Origin: Kordia sp050633145
GTDB lineage: Bacteria; Bacteroidota; Bacteroidia; Flavobacteriales; Flavobacteriaceae
Length of the DNA stretch: 64,000 nucleotides
Direction of reading: 5' to 3'
NCBI RefSeq assembly: GCF_050633145.1
Contig: NZ_JBOEFY010000004.1
Span: 62,001-126,000, forward strand
The translations under genes and the position numbers were made by a program. This document shows positions 50,135-59,154 of the stretch, piece after piece (positions within the stretch are counted from its first letter, which is position 1; every line of letters begins with the position of its first letter). The notes beneath the pieces were generated by a model, which saw nothing but the letters and a program-made list of their open reading frames with translations, made no database searches and was not told the DNA's origin.

Positions 50135-52555
50135 TTACCTTTTCAACGTAAAATGTCCTGTAAAGGTGCGTCCATCTTGTAGTTTTACGGAGAACCAATA
50201 ATCGTTTGAAGGCATTTTTGCACCGTTAATGTTTCCGTTCCAAGCGTCTTCGGAGTTAATTAATACTCTGAGTAATTTTCCATAACGATCGTAAATATAG
50301 ACTTGAGAATTTGCTTGAAACACATCCGAAATTCCTTTGAGTTGCCACGTGTCGTTAATTCCATCGTTATTTGGCGTAAAGAATCTTGGGTAGCCAATAA
50401 CAGCAATTTCTTCTGAGATGGTTCCGCAGTTATTTTTAATGTCTTTTATGTAGACTGTATGAAATCCTGCAGCTACATTTTGAAAAACATTTGACTCTTG
50501 AAATATAGTATTCGGATTGTCTAAAGCAAATACATATTCGCCTTCGCCAGAAACCATCACGGTAACAATATTGTTATCTGAAATATCATCAATTTGAATA
50601 TTTTCAACAGTGGCAATATTTGATGGTTGCACTGAGATTGTTTTTGTTTTTGCACAACGACCAATTTCCATTACTTCTACTGTATACGTTCCAATTTGAT
50701 TGACTTGTATTTGAGACGTTGTTTCTCCAGTTGACCATTCAAAAGTATAATTAGATACGTCATTGGTAATTCCGCTGTAAAGCGTAATCATTTGTGGTGA
50801 AAAGTTTAGACAGTAATAGACAGTTTCTTCTGTGTCAATAGAAGGTAAATTAATCACATTGAGCATTACTTCTCCAATTCCGTAACAACCACCATTTTGT
50901 TCTACGCGTGCATAAATAGTTTGCGAATATGCTGTTGTATTTGTAAATTGATTCCCTAAAGGATTTGATTGTAATAACGCATTTTCCAGCGTTTCATAGT
51001 AAGCAACCGTAACATCCGTTGGCAAACCAGCCGTTATTTGTATATCTGCATCAGATAGATTGAATTGTGTAAAACCAAGTTCTTCGATAGCATCACAAGC
51101 ATTTAACGTTGCATTATTGATTGCATTTGAATTTACTTGAAGCATCACTTCTGCCGTATTTTCACATCCAGAAACTACATCTGTAATTTTTGCATATACG
51201 GTTTGCGGATTGGACGTATTTGTATACGTATTTGTCGTGATTTCATCTGTTAATCCACTATCTGTATAATAACGGACTTGTCTATTTGCAACGATTCCTG
51301 CTGCAACTTCTTCATTGTATTCAAATAGATTAAAAATTGTTTCTCCACTTGTAGATCCACATTGTACAATAGAAATATCTTCCGTTTCAGGCAGGCCAAA
51401 AATGGTTCCTGTAATTGGTATCCGTGTTCCATTTGTACAAGTTGAAAATGCTGGAAATACCCAAAACGTAGTTGTTTCAGTAAGCGAAACCGTATAACTC
51501 GTTCCGGTGTGAATTGGTGTTGTTGCGGTTTCTGAAGTATACCATTGCACACTATCTGTATTTGTAGTAACACTCAATGTCAATTCGCTTGCAGCACAGC
51601 TTTCACTTTCTGTAATTGTAAATTGCGGTGTTTGAATTCGTGTACTCGCAGATAAATTGATTGCTGGTTCGCCTGGCATTCCGCCAAATTCGACAATATA
51701 TCCTTGTGGATGATATGGATTATTCGGATCGGTTGAACCTGCATTCGGCAAATCGTTCCAAGAACCTAACAAACCAATACTCGGATCGGTAATATGTGCA
51801 TAATGCTCTTCTCCTAAATTATTGGGTTCATTCGAATTCCAAAATGTATACGCGCCATTTTGCGGTGCTCCATTAGCTTCTCCAATCCAAAAAATCATTC
51901 CTGCTTCTGGCCCTGTAACCCATTGCCATGTGCCTTCTTGATTTACATCTGAGGCACCAATCCAGCCTGTTCCCGAACTTTGCGAACCTGCTAATTCGGC
52001 TTCTTCTTCGGTTGTTAAAGTTGCTAAATATCCTTCGAGTCCAAAATACGTTTGTGCTGCTGCTGCGTCACGCGCTTCTGTCCAAGTGATTCCTGTGTTT
52101 GCTACATAAAAATAGTAATGTCCTGTAGAGGGCAAATAGTTGGCATCGCCTAGATTGATAGAGAAAAATTTATCTTCTGTAAAACTGGTTTGTGTGGTTT
52201 GAAAAACGACAGCTTCAATAGCAGCTTCATATTCGGCAAATGTTGCTGGTCCTACCAATGCCAATCGACCTAAATCTGGTGCCCAAGAAGCATCAATATT
52301 AGGATGCGTTCCTGTTAGACTCAATTGATCTTGTCCGTTTGAATATCCTTCTGAAATTTGAATATATACAACAGGTAAACTTGTGTCTTGCGTATCAGGA
52401 TCAGTAATAGACACATTCATGGCAATATTCATTGGAACATCTTCACAGTAGTGTTGATCGCCTTCTGCCGAGATATTCGGTGGCGTTTGCGCATGCAATA
52501 TTAGAGTTGCTAAAAGCAATAGAAAAAAGCATATCGATCGAGAAAAATAGCGCAT
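50135..52555 (-). CDS. Type IX-secreted protein with C-type lectin domain and gliding-type C-terminal domain
   Basis: Secreted protein of 806 aa. The signal peptide (about 1-22) is followed by a cadherin-like segment and a C-type lectin domain (about 145-295, with GTGWIGASDVNQEGTWQWVTGPEAG in parts). Then come Ig/PKD-like repeats with the Cys pairs of adhesin modules (about 300-690). The last 85 residues (RFFTPNNDGINDTWQLKGI and YDRYGKLLR, ending HFTLKR) form the T9SS type B (gliding-motility associated) sorting domain. It is probably a surface adhesin exported by the type IX system. It is monocistronic, with repeats on the downstream side. Confidence 0.9.
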   Translation of the reverse strand: MRYFSRSICFFLLLLATLILHAQTPPNISAEGDQHYCEDVPMNIAMNVSITDPDTQDTSLPVVYIQISEGYSNGQDQLSLTGTHPNIDASWAPDLGRLALVGPATFAEYEAAIEAVVFQTTQTSFTEDKFFSINLGDANYLPSTGHYYFYVANTGITWTEARDAAAAQTYFGLEGYLATLTTEEEAELAGSQSSGTGWIGASDVNQEGTWQWVTGPEAGMIFWIGEANGAPQNGAYTFWNSNEPNNLGEEHYAHITDPSIGLLGSWNDLPNAGSTDPNNPYHPQGYIVEFGGMPGEPAINLSASTRIQTPQFTITESESCAASELTLSVTTNTDSVQWYTSETATTPIHTGTSYTVSLTETTTFWVFPAFSTCTNGTRIPITGTIFGLPETEDISIVQCGSTSGETIFNLFEYNEEVAAGIVANRQVRYYTDSGLTDEITTNTYTNTSNPQTVYAKITDVVSGCENTAEVMLQVNSNAINNATLNACDAIEELGFTQFNLSDADIQITAGLPTDVTVAYYETLENALLQSNPLGNQFTNTTAYSQTIYARVEQNGGCYGIGEVMLNVINLPSIDTEETVYYCLNFSPQMITLYSGITNDVSNYTFEWSTGETTSQIQVNQIGTYTVEVMEIGRCAKTKTISVQPSNIATVENIQIDDISDNNIVTVMVSGEGEYVFALDNPNTIFQESNVFQNVAAGFHTVYIKDIKNNCGTISEEIAVIGYPRFFTPNNDGINDTWQLKGISDVFQANSQVYIYDRYGKLLRVLINSEDAWNGNINGAKMPSNDYWFSVKLQDGRTFTGHFTLKR

Positions 52556-52650
52556 ATTATTTAGAGTATCTCTCTAAAAATAAGTATTTTTTTCATGCAG
52601 TCTAGTGAGTTGCTAGATTTTTATTAACTATAACGTTATAGTTGTAAAAA

Positions 52651-53601
52651 CTAACTTCTAGTTATGCTTTCTGGGTATGTTTTTTTTATGACTTCTTGTT
52701 GTTTTTGGGTAAGTTCGTTGTATGGACGATTGAATTTTTTTACTGCTAATTCGTTACGAAGTGTATTAGCTACTTTTTGAATTTCTTTTTTTAAATCAGA
52801 AATAGTCGCCATTAATGTTTCAGAATGAACTCTTAGAGATATGCTACTATTGAATGTATGTTTTTGATAGTGCTTTTTAAGTATCTCATTTAATTCATCA
52901 GAAGAGACTTTTACATTATTTATTTTTAAAGTGCTTTTTCCCTCAATTGTGATTTGAAGATTGGTAGCTACAGTCGGATCTTTTTTTATTACATCTTTAA
53001 TTTCTTCTGCTAAATGTGATTCATCTATATCAACTTCTTGTATTGTTGGTTTTGTATAGTAGTTATCTATAGTCGTAATTATTAGAAACTTGTAATATTC
53101 ATGTGTAAAATCTTCTGCTGTAAACGTTTTGGAAATTTCATTTCCAATTTCAGAAATACTGTTTGTGCCTTTATTTTTGATTATAGATTTTAAGAATTCA
53201 GTATTTTTATTGATGCGAGATTCTTTAAAACCTATTTCATTCATCATTCCGCTTATACAAGATTTGTATTTTTCAAAAATAAAGTCATCTGCTTTCACCA
53301 TTGTATTCAGAATAAAATCTGCAACTCCTAAATTTACAGTCTCAGAACTTTTAAGTGTTTTTAAATTTTTAAATACGTTTAGATAGCTTTCGCCCGAACC
53401 ATCTTTCAGTAACTTTTTTTCAATTAACAGTGTTTCTGCTTTTTTAATAAGATTTTCAAGTTTAGCTCCATTGTCTTTAAAACCATTACGAAAACAATTC
53501 ATCGCAACAGTTTCTTTTTCATATTTTTCTGTTTGCCCCAAAATATGCATCGTACTAAATAGAAGAATCACACAACTAAGCTTTTGAAATATTGTTTTCA
53601 T
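52651..53601 (-). CDS. Secreted protein with ExbD-like C-terminal domain (paralogue 1)
   Basis: Unknown protein of 316 aa with a signal peptide (about 1-22). Residues about 30-185 form a helical domain conserved with the two paralogues at 54558-55100 and 55105-56019 (EKETVAMNCFRNGFKDNGAKL region and DFTHEYYKFL). Residues about 210-316 resemble the periplasmic part of ExbD/TolR as found in Bacteroidota (strand ITIEGKSTLKIN, then TLRNELAVKKFNRPYNEL). ExbD proteins have an N-terminal membrane helix, and this one has a cleavable signal instead. Function is unknown. Confidence 0.65.
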   Translation of the reverse strand: MKTIFQKLSCVILLFSTMHILGQTEKYEKETVAMNCFRNGFKDNGAKLENLIKKAETLLIEKKLLKDGSGESYLNVFKNLKTLKSSETVNLGVADFILNTMVKADDFIFEKYKSCISGMMNEIGFKESRINKNTEFLKSIIKNKGTNSISEIGNEISKTFTAEDFTHEYYKFLIITTIDNYYTKPTIQEVDIDESHLAEEIKDVIKKDPTVATNLQITIEGKSTLKINNVKVSSDELNEILKKHYQKHTFNSSISLRVHSETLMATISDLKKEIQKVANTLRNELAVKKFNRPYNELTQKQQEVIKKTYPESITRS

Positions 53602-53630
53602 TGATTGTTTTTTTCTGTTAGATTGCTAAT

Positions 53631-54524
53631 TTATTGCAATTGCTTTTTGATAAATTTCAACAATTTTTCTTGGTATACACTTCCGCCTTTTTCTCCAACA
53701 TTAAAGTGTCCTGCACCTTTTACCAAGATGAATTCCTTTTCCGCGGAAGCGGTATTTTTAAAGAGCTTTTTACCATAACTGTAATGAATATTTTCATCCT
53801 GATCGCCATGCGCAATAATGATTGGCTGCTGAATGTTTTTTACAGAACGAATCGGTTTTACCTCATCGGGATTGAAGTTAGCAATTTTTCCTGCTTCGTG
53901 CAACGCTGCATCCGATATAAAACGCAATCCGAAGCCGCCTAACATTTTCTTTTTGTAATCGTATACGATTTGATCTAAATCGGCAAATGTGCTTTCTATG
54001 ATTCCGAATTCGATCCGTTTGTCATGTTCTAATGCCTGAATTGCAATAGCGCCGCCAAGCGAGTTTCCCCAAATTCCAATTTTTAATAATGGATTTCGCT
54101 TTTTGATTTCATCAACAATTGCTGCAATGTCTCGTTTTTCATGAAAACCGTAGCTACAATATTTTCCGCCGCTTTCTCCATGTGCTCTTCCATCAAAAAC
54201 AACAGAAGCTATTCCGTGTGTTGCCAAATTTTTCGCAAGGTTTAAAAAGTGTTCTTTACAACCACCAATACCATGAATGAGAATCATGATTGCTTCAGTT
54301 GCTTGTGTTTTTGGTTGAATGTAATAGCCTTTTAGCTCAATACTGTCTTTAGTAGTAATTGTAAGCATTTCACTTTGCAAACCAAGTTGTTTTGGCGTAA
54401 TATCTAGATTGATTTTTTGCGGTTGAATGATGGCGTACGGCGCTACATGAATTGTGAGAACATATCCTGCAATTCCTATTAAAAATAGCAGAATGACACT
54501 TATTTTAAGCAGCTTCTTTTTCAT
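53631..54524 (-). CDS. Alpha/beta hydrolase with N-terminal membrane anchor
   Basis: A serine hydrolase of 297 aa with an N-terminal hydrophobic helix (about 5-27). The oxyanion/HG region is LIHGIGGCKEHFLNLA and the nucleophile elbow is GNSLGG. The Asp in DQDENIHYSYG and the His in GAGHFNVG complete the triad. It is a lysophospholipase/YqkD-like protein of the envelope. It splits two copies of a paralogous secreted family on the same strand. Confidence 0.87.
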   Translation of the reverse strand: MKKKLLKISVILLFLIGIAGYVLTIHVAPYAIIQPQKINLDITPKQLGLQSEMLTITTKDSIELKGYYIQPKTQATEAIMILIHGIGGCKEHFLNLAKNLATHGIASVVFDGRAHGESGGKYCSYGFHEKRDIAAIVDEIKKRNPLLKIGIWGNSLGGAIAIQALEHDKRIEFGIIESTFADLDQIVYDYKKKMLGGFGLRFISDAALHEAGKIANFNPDEVKPIRSVKNIQQPIIIAHGDQDENIHYSYGKKLFKNTASAEKEFILVKGAGHFNVGEKGGSVYQEKLLKFIKKQLQ

Positions 54525-54557
54525 TACTTTTTTACGCGCATTTAGCTTTAGGTATTT

Positions 54558-55100
54558 TTATTTTTTATTAGCAGCATTGAATTTATCTATTAGCGAAAAA
54601 GTCAAGTATTTATAAAAATCATGTTCAAAATCTTTCGCTTCAAAAACTTCTAACATTTTGCTTGTTAAGTCTGTAATTTTAGGATTGTTTCCTGAAGTAG
54701 ACAAAGCAATAAATTTACTGAGTTTCGAATCTTTAAAGTTTGGATTTTTTAGAATGCTGTCCATACAGATTGAATATTTCTTGACATTTTTTGAATCCAT
54801 TAATGTATTGACAACATAGTCACTAATTCCAAAATTTGCGACTCTTCCATCAATTGAAGTTCGAATGTTTTTATACAAAGAAATGTAACTTTTTCCGTTT
54901 GTACTTTCTAATACTTCTGCTGTTATTAGACTTTGTTCAGCTTTTTTTACGAGTGCTTTTAATTCTGTGCCATTATCATCAAATAAACTACACATACAAT
55001 TCATGTAGTTCGTTTCGAGCTCGTAGTTGTTTTGGGCTTTTGTTTGCAATGAAATTAATACTACAAAAGCGCAGACTATTGATTTTATCATGTTATTCAT
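54558..55100 (-). CDS. Secreted paralogue without ExbD-like domain (paralogue 2)
   Basis: A protein of 180 aa with a signal peptide (about 1-22) and only the helical N-terminal domain of this family (ELETNYMNCMCSLFDDNGTEL and DFEHDFYKYLTFSLIDKFN, given in parts). It is truncated relative to its neighbours, ending just after the conserved DFEHDFYK segment. It begins 4 bases after the next paralogue (55105-56019). Function unknown. Confidence 0.65.
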   Translation of the reverse strand: MNNMIKSIVCAFVVLISLQTKAQNNYELETNYMNCMCSLFDDNGTELKALVKKAEQSLITAEVLESTNGKSYISLYKNIRTSIDGRVANFGISDYVVNTLMDSKNVKKYSICMDSILKNPNFKDSKLSKFIALSTSGNNPKITDLTSKMLEVFEAKDFEHDFYKYLTFSLIDKFNAANKK

Positions 55101-55104
55101 CTAT

Positions 55105-56019
55105 TTATAATTCTTTGATTCGGAATGGATATGTTTCTATAATTATTTTTTGTTCTGACTTTTCGAGTTCTTTAAAAGAACGATTGTATTCTTTTTGTGC
55201 CAATTGATCTCTAACTGCATCAAACCCTTCTGCAATTTGCTCCTGAATTTTAATAAAGTTTCCATAATCAGCCATTTTACTCATTTGAAATGCAATGACA
55301 CTTTTTGATGTATGTTGTTTCAGGTATATCACTACTTTATCTTTCAACTCTTCCAATGCTATTTTTTCACCATTTACACTCAATTGTTCGTTTTTATCAA
55401 TTGTAATTATAAATGCATTTCTGAGTTCTTCTTCTGTAAAATTTTCTTCTTTCTTTTTTGGCGATTCAGGAACTATACTATGATCTACATAATTCATCCT
55501 TTCAATCATGGTAAATGTTATCATTTTGTAATAATCATGTTCAAAATCTTTAGGATCTAGTATTTTTAAGATGTCTTCTTTTAAATCACCATCATATTGA
55601 TTTAATGATCGTATAAGAATCATCATTCTTGAAAGCTTAGAATCTTCAAATGATGGAGATTCAAATATTTTTATCATACATTTTTCTACTTCTAAATCAT
55701 TAAAAACACTAGATATTTCTCCCATATAAGCAGCAACACCTAAATCTTTCAAATTTTTATCGAACATGTTATCAAGGTTATTATACAACTCTACATAACT
55801 TTCACCACTTTTATCTTTTAAGTAGTTTAACTCAATGAGTTTTTGTTCTGCTTTTTTGAATCTCTCTCTGAATTCCGCGCCTTTATCGGGTAATCCTTGA
55901 TACACACAATTCATAAAATTGGTTTCTGTTTCAAGAGTATTTTCTTGGCTAAAAACTGTTATTGAACTTAATAGAACAATAATACAAAGCAATGATTTTA
56001 GTATGTTTTTCATGCGCAA
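55105..56019 (-). CDS. Secreted protein with ExbD-like C-terminal domain (paralogue 3)
   Basis: A protein of 304 aa with a signal peptide (about 1-24). The N-terminal helical domain (about 30-180) has ETETNFMNCVYQGLPDKGAEF and DFEHDYYKMITF. The C-terminal part (about 200-304), with ITIDKNEQLSVNGEKIALEEL and VRDQLAQKEYNRSFKEL (given in parts), is close to the Bacteroidota ExbD periplasmic end. It is first of the three-paralogue array. Function unknown. Confidence 0.65.
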   Translation of the reverse strand: MRMKNILKSLLCIIVLLSSITVFSQENTLETETNFMNCVYQGLPDKGAEFRERFKKAEQKLIELNYLKDKSGESYVELYNNLDNMFDKNLKDLGVAAYMGEISSVFNDLEVEKCMIKIFESPSFEDSKLSRMMILIRSLNQYDGDLKEDILKILDPKDFEHDYYKMITFTMIERMNYVDHSIVPESPKKKEENFTEEELRNAFIITIDKNEQLSVNGEKIALEELKDKVVIYLKQHTSKSVIAFQMSKMADYGNFIKIQEQIAEGFDAVRDQLAQKEYNRSFKELEKSEQKIIIETYPFRIKEL

Positions 56020-56124
56020 TTTTTCTGTTTGACGATGCTTTTTAATGATTCGTTACAATTTTCTTTCATCAATCGTAAATATAAGATTTATTCATGATTT
56101 ATAAAGACACAATATTTGACGTAT

Positions 56125-56161
56125 AAAAAAAGCTTCTGAAAAATACTCAGAAGCTTTTTTT
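56125..56161. terminator. Bidirectional terminator downstream of the TonB receptor-like gene
   Basis: AAAAAAAGCTTCTGA (56125-56139) pairs with TCAGAAGCTTTTTTT (56147-56161) around a short loop. It follows the stop of the gene at 56180. Confidence 0.85.
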
Positions 56162-56179
56162 ATATAATGATATATATGT

Positions 56180-58948
56180 TTAGTGCATTTCAAAGCTAGT
56201 TTTGTTTCCACCAACTTTATTAAGTTTATAGGTAAAACCAAGCATAAAATAACGTTGTAATACTGTACTTTGTGAATCTTGAATAAAGTCAGCCGTAACA
56301 CTCCTTCTGGTATTGATATTTTGATTTAACAAATCGTAGGCAGTAAGCTTAATAGTTCCTTTGTCTTTAAGAATTTTTAGCCCTAAACTCATATTCCAAA
56401 ATAGTGCACTTCGCTCAAATCCTGGCGCAACATTGGTTCGATATGTGTAACGCAAGTCGTTTCCAAATACAATCTTTTTAGGCCAAAATGTCGTCGTTTT
56501 TAAACCTACATTATGATTTTGAAATGTTTCATTGCTTAAATTATCTAAGCTGTAACGGATTGTATTAAATGAAAGTGAATAACGCGGCTCTATCTCTAGC
56601 AATTCTTTATAATTGTATGTCATTCGTGCGCTTGGTGTAATCGTATTTCGCTTTGTGGAAAACTTAACACCGTTACTAAAGTTTTGGTCTTTATTGACTC
56701 TTCCATACAAGCCTACTCTGAAACGAAGTGATGTACTATCGCGCTTGATTGTTTTGCTTAAAGATCCGCCTCCATTTATTCTATACACACCATCTACATT
56801 GGTAAACGTGGTTGTTCTAATTCTGTTTTCATCTGTAACCGATAATGGAACAATTCTATCGTTTGTAAAGCCTCCATTTAACCATATAAAAAACCCACTT
56901 TTTGATTTAAAATCATAGTTATTAAAATTTGCATAGAAATCATGTGCAAACTCTCTATTTAAGTTTGGATTACCAACAGTTATGTTTAGTGGATTGCTCA
57001 CATTGGCTACAGGCTGTAATTGCTGCGCACTTGGCGCTTGTGTTCGTGTATTATAGTTAATATATACACTCATTCCTTGTTTGATGCGATAGCGCATGTA
57101 ACTGTTTACACTAATATCTGAAAACGTTGATTTTACAGATGTATTTTGTATAAATTCCTCGTTTTCTAATTCTGAAAATAACAAACCTGTAGTAACTCCT
57201 AAATAGAGTTTATCAGTTTCATAATTTACTCCAATTGTTGGCGAATGTGTTTGAAAATTTACTTTTAAATCAGAACTTAAACTTTGGTTAAAATCATCAT
57301 ACGCATTGGTTCCTGTATCGAAATCAAAAACACGTCTATCACTACGTTCACGTCTGTTTGCAAAGCGATATCCAAGATCTATAAATAGTTTTTCTTTTAA
57401 CGGAATTCGATATTCAATATTTGCAGAAATTTCGTTTTGTTTGGATTCTGAATCTGTCAATTGATCTCTAGTTTCAGTAGAAGGTGTTGTGCCAAATATT
57501 TCGTTGGTTGTATTTAAGAAGTTTTCGGAAGTGTTATTGATAAAGTTTCCATTAGCTCCAACACTTAAATACGCTCCTTTAGCTCCAAACTTTTTAACCA
57601 CATAAATATTACTTCTAAAATTACGGCGTTCGGAATCAGTTCTATTTTGTGAATCACCTCTGTTAATTACAGTGCCATCTTCTTCTAGAGATTCTTCACT
57701 ACGAGACGAAAAGTTTTCTCCTTCTGAAAATTGGAAATTTGGTTTTACAATGATTTTAAAAGTTGAATCGATTTCAAACTCCAAATTTGCATTGACTCTA
57801 TGATTGTCATTTTTGTTTAAAGAAGTACTTCTAGAGTTTGTAAAGAAGTTTCCATCTGGCAAAATATTTTCTCGTTCAACTTTACTTTCATTTTCAGAAT
57901 CGGCACGCGAGAAAAAGTAATCGGCTACGACTTCTGTTTTGTCTTTGTATTCATCTACAAAACTTGCCCCTGCATTGGTTGATGTTGTAATTCCTTGTCC
58001 ACCACCAAAGCTTTGACCGCCAATATTAAATGAACCATTATCACTCCAAGAAATTCCTCCTCCAGCATTTCCCATCATATCATAAATTTCATCAAAACTA
58101 AATCCTGAGCTATTGATATTGTTTTTACCAGCGAGTACACTTATTCGTTGCTTGTCATTGAAATAATTCCCAATACCACTCATTGCATAGCGTTCGTCGG
58201 TTCCGCCACTTACGGTGGCTCGCCCAAAGAAACCTTTGTTTTGGTCTTCCTTGAGTTCTATATTGATGGTTTGTTCTTCCGAAGTTCCTTTTTTTCCTGT
58301 AAATTCTTCTGCATCCGTTTTTGTAGTCGTTACTTGAATTTTATCTACAATTTCTTTCGTTAAGTTTTTTGTTGCAATGTTTGGATCGTTTCCGAAGAAT
58401 GGTTTTCCGTTCACCAGAATTTTGTTTACTTCTTTTCCGTTGACCTTTATTTTTCCATCACTATCTACCTCAACACCAGGCAGTTTTTTGATAAGATCTT
58501 CTACCGTAGCATCCGGTCGTGTTTTGAACGAATCTGCATTAAATTCTAGGGTATCTTTTTTGACAGTAATTGGTGCTTTTATGGCTACCAACTGTACAGC
58601 ATCGAGTTCGTCAGTTGCCAATTCTAAACCAATTTCTGGTAGTGTGATGACTGACTTGTTTAAGGTAATTTTTTGTTGATAGACTTTAAATCCTGTGAAG
58701 GTTACAAATAGATTTGCTTCCGTTTGCTTTGTTCGTCCTGCCAGTTCAAAACGTCCATTTTTATCGCTTATTGTATACGTAATTAATGTAGAATCTTTGA
58801 TGGTTTGTAAATAGACTGTTGCAGATTCTAAAGGAGTTTTACCTGTTTTATCAACGATGTTTCCTTTTATTTCGAATTCTTGTGCAACTACTGTAGATGT
58901 AAAAACACTGATAATTAATACCAGTATTGTAATTAGTGGTTTATTCAT
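56180..58948 (-). CDS. Outer-membrane beta-barrel protein with TonB plug-like domain, 922 aa
   Basis: Predicted outer-membrane protein with a signal peptide (about 1-22), a carboxypeptidase regulatory-like domain (about 26-110, KGNIVDKTGKTPLESATVYL in parts), a plug-like domain (about 130-225) and a barrel (about 250-922). The plug has KLPGVEVDSDGKIKVNGKEV and ILVNGKPFFGNDP. The type is that of Bacteroidota TonB-dependent receptor or outer-membrane family 41 proteins. There is no SusD partner. The substrate is unknown. A terminator follows. Confidence 0.85.
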   Translation of the reverse strand: MNKPLITILVLIISVFTSTVVAQEFEIKGNIVDKTGKTPLESATVYLQTIKDSTLITYTISDKNGRFELAGRTKQTEANLFVTFTGFKVYQQKITLNKSVITLPEIGLELATDELDAVQLVAIKAPITVKKDTLEFNADSFKTRPDATVEDLIKKLPGVEVDSDGKIKVNGKEVNKILVNGKPFFGNDPNIATKNLTKEIVDKIQVTTTKTDAEEFTGKKGTSEEQTINIELKEDQNKGFFGRATVSGGTDERYAMSGIGNYFNDKQRISVLAGKNNINSSGFSFDEIYDMMGNAGGGISWSDNGSFNIGGQSFGGGQGITTSTNAGASFVDEYKDKTEVVADYFFSRADSENESKVERENILPDGNFFTNSRSTSLNKNDNHRVNANLEFEIDSTFKIIVKPNFQFSEGENFSSRSEESLEEDGTVINRGDSQNRTDSERRNFRSNIYVVKKFGAKGAYLSVGANGNFINNTSENFLNTTNEIFGTTPSTETRDQLTDSESKQNEISANIEYRIPLKEKLFIDLGYRFANRRERSDRRVFDFDTGTNAYDDFNQSLSSDLKVNFQTHSPTIGVNYETDKLYLGVTTGLLFSELENEEFIQNTSVKSTFSDISVNSYMRYRIKQGMSVYINYNTRTQAPSAQQLQPVANVSNPLNITVGNPNLNREFAHDFYANFNNYDFKSKSGFFIWLNGGFTNDRIVPLSVTDENRIRTTTFTNVDGVYRINGGGSLSKTIKRDSTSLRFRVGLYGRVNKDQNFSNGVKFSTKRNTITPSARMTYNYKELLEIEPRYSLSFNTIRYSLDNLSNETFQNHNVGLKTTTFWPKKIVFGNDLRYTYRTNVAPGFERSALFWNMSLGLKILKDKGTIKLTAYDLLNQNINTRRSVTADFIQDSQSTVLQRYFMLGFTYKLNKVGGNKTSFEMH

Positions 58949-59112
58949 TTTTAGTTTTAATTGATGGTCATCGGTTTTCGTTCCACAAACAAACAGAAAA
59001 AATGATGATTTATTATTAAAATAATCTTAAAAAGGTTTTACAAACTCTTAAAATATTTAGATTGACCAGAATTGAACACTATTTTATATTCAAACTCGAT
59101 TCCTTTAATTAC

Positions 59113-59120
59113 TACTTTTG
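59113..59120 (+). promoter_or_regulatory. Candidate -7 box that decides the AraC gene start
   Basis: TACTTTTG matches TAnnTTTG exactly and lies inside the longest open frame, so translation from the upstream TTG at 59062 is unlikely. It supports the ATG at 59155 (or 59131). Confidence 0.5.
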
Positions 59121-59154
59121 TATTTCATTTATGCGCATTAACTATTATTTACAC

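Noticed and set aside
54836..55207. 123-aa frame on the plus strand
   Set aside because: It spans two paralogous genes on the other strand and is rich in Leu/Phe/Tyr, typical of the antisense of Glu/Lys-rich genes.
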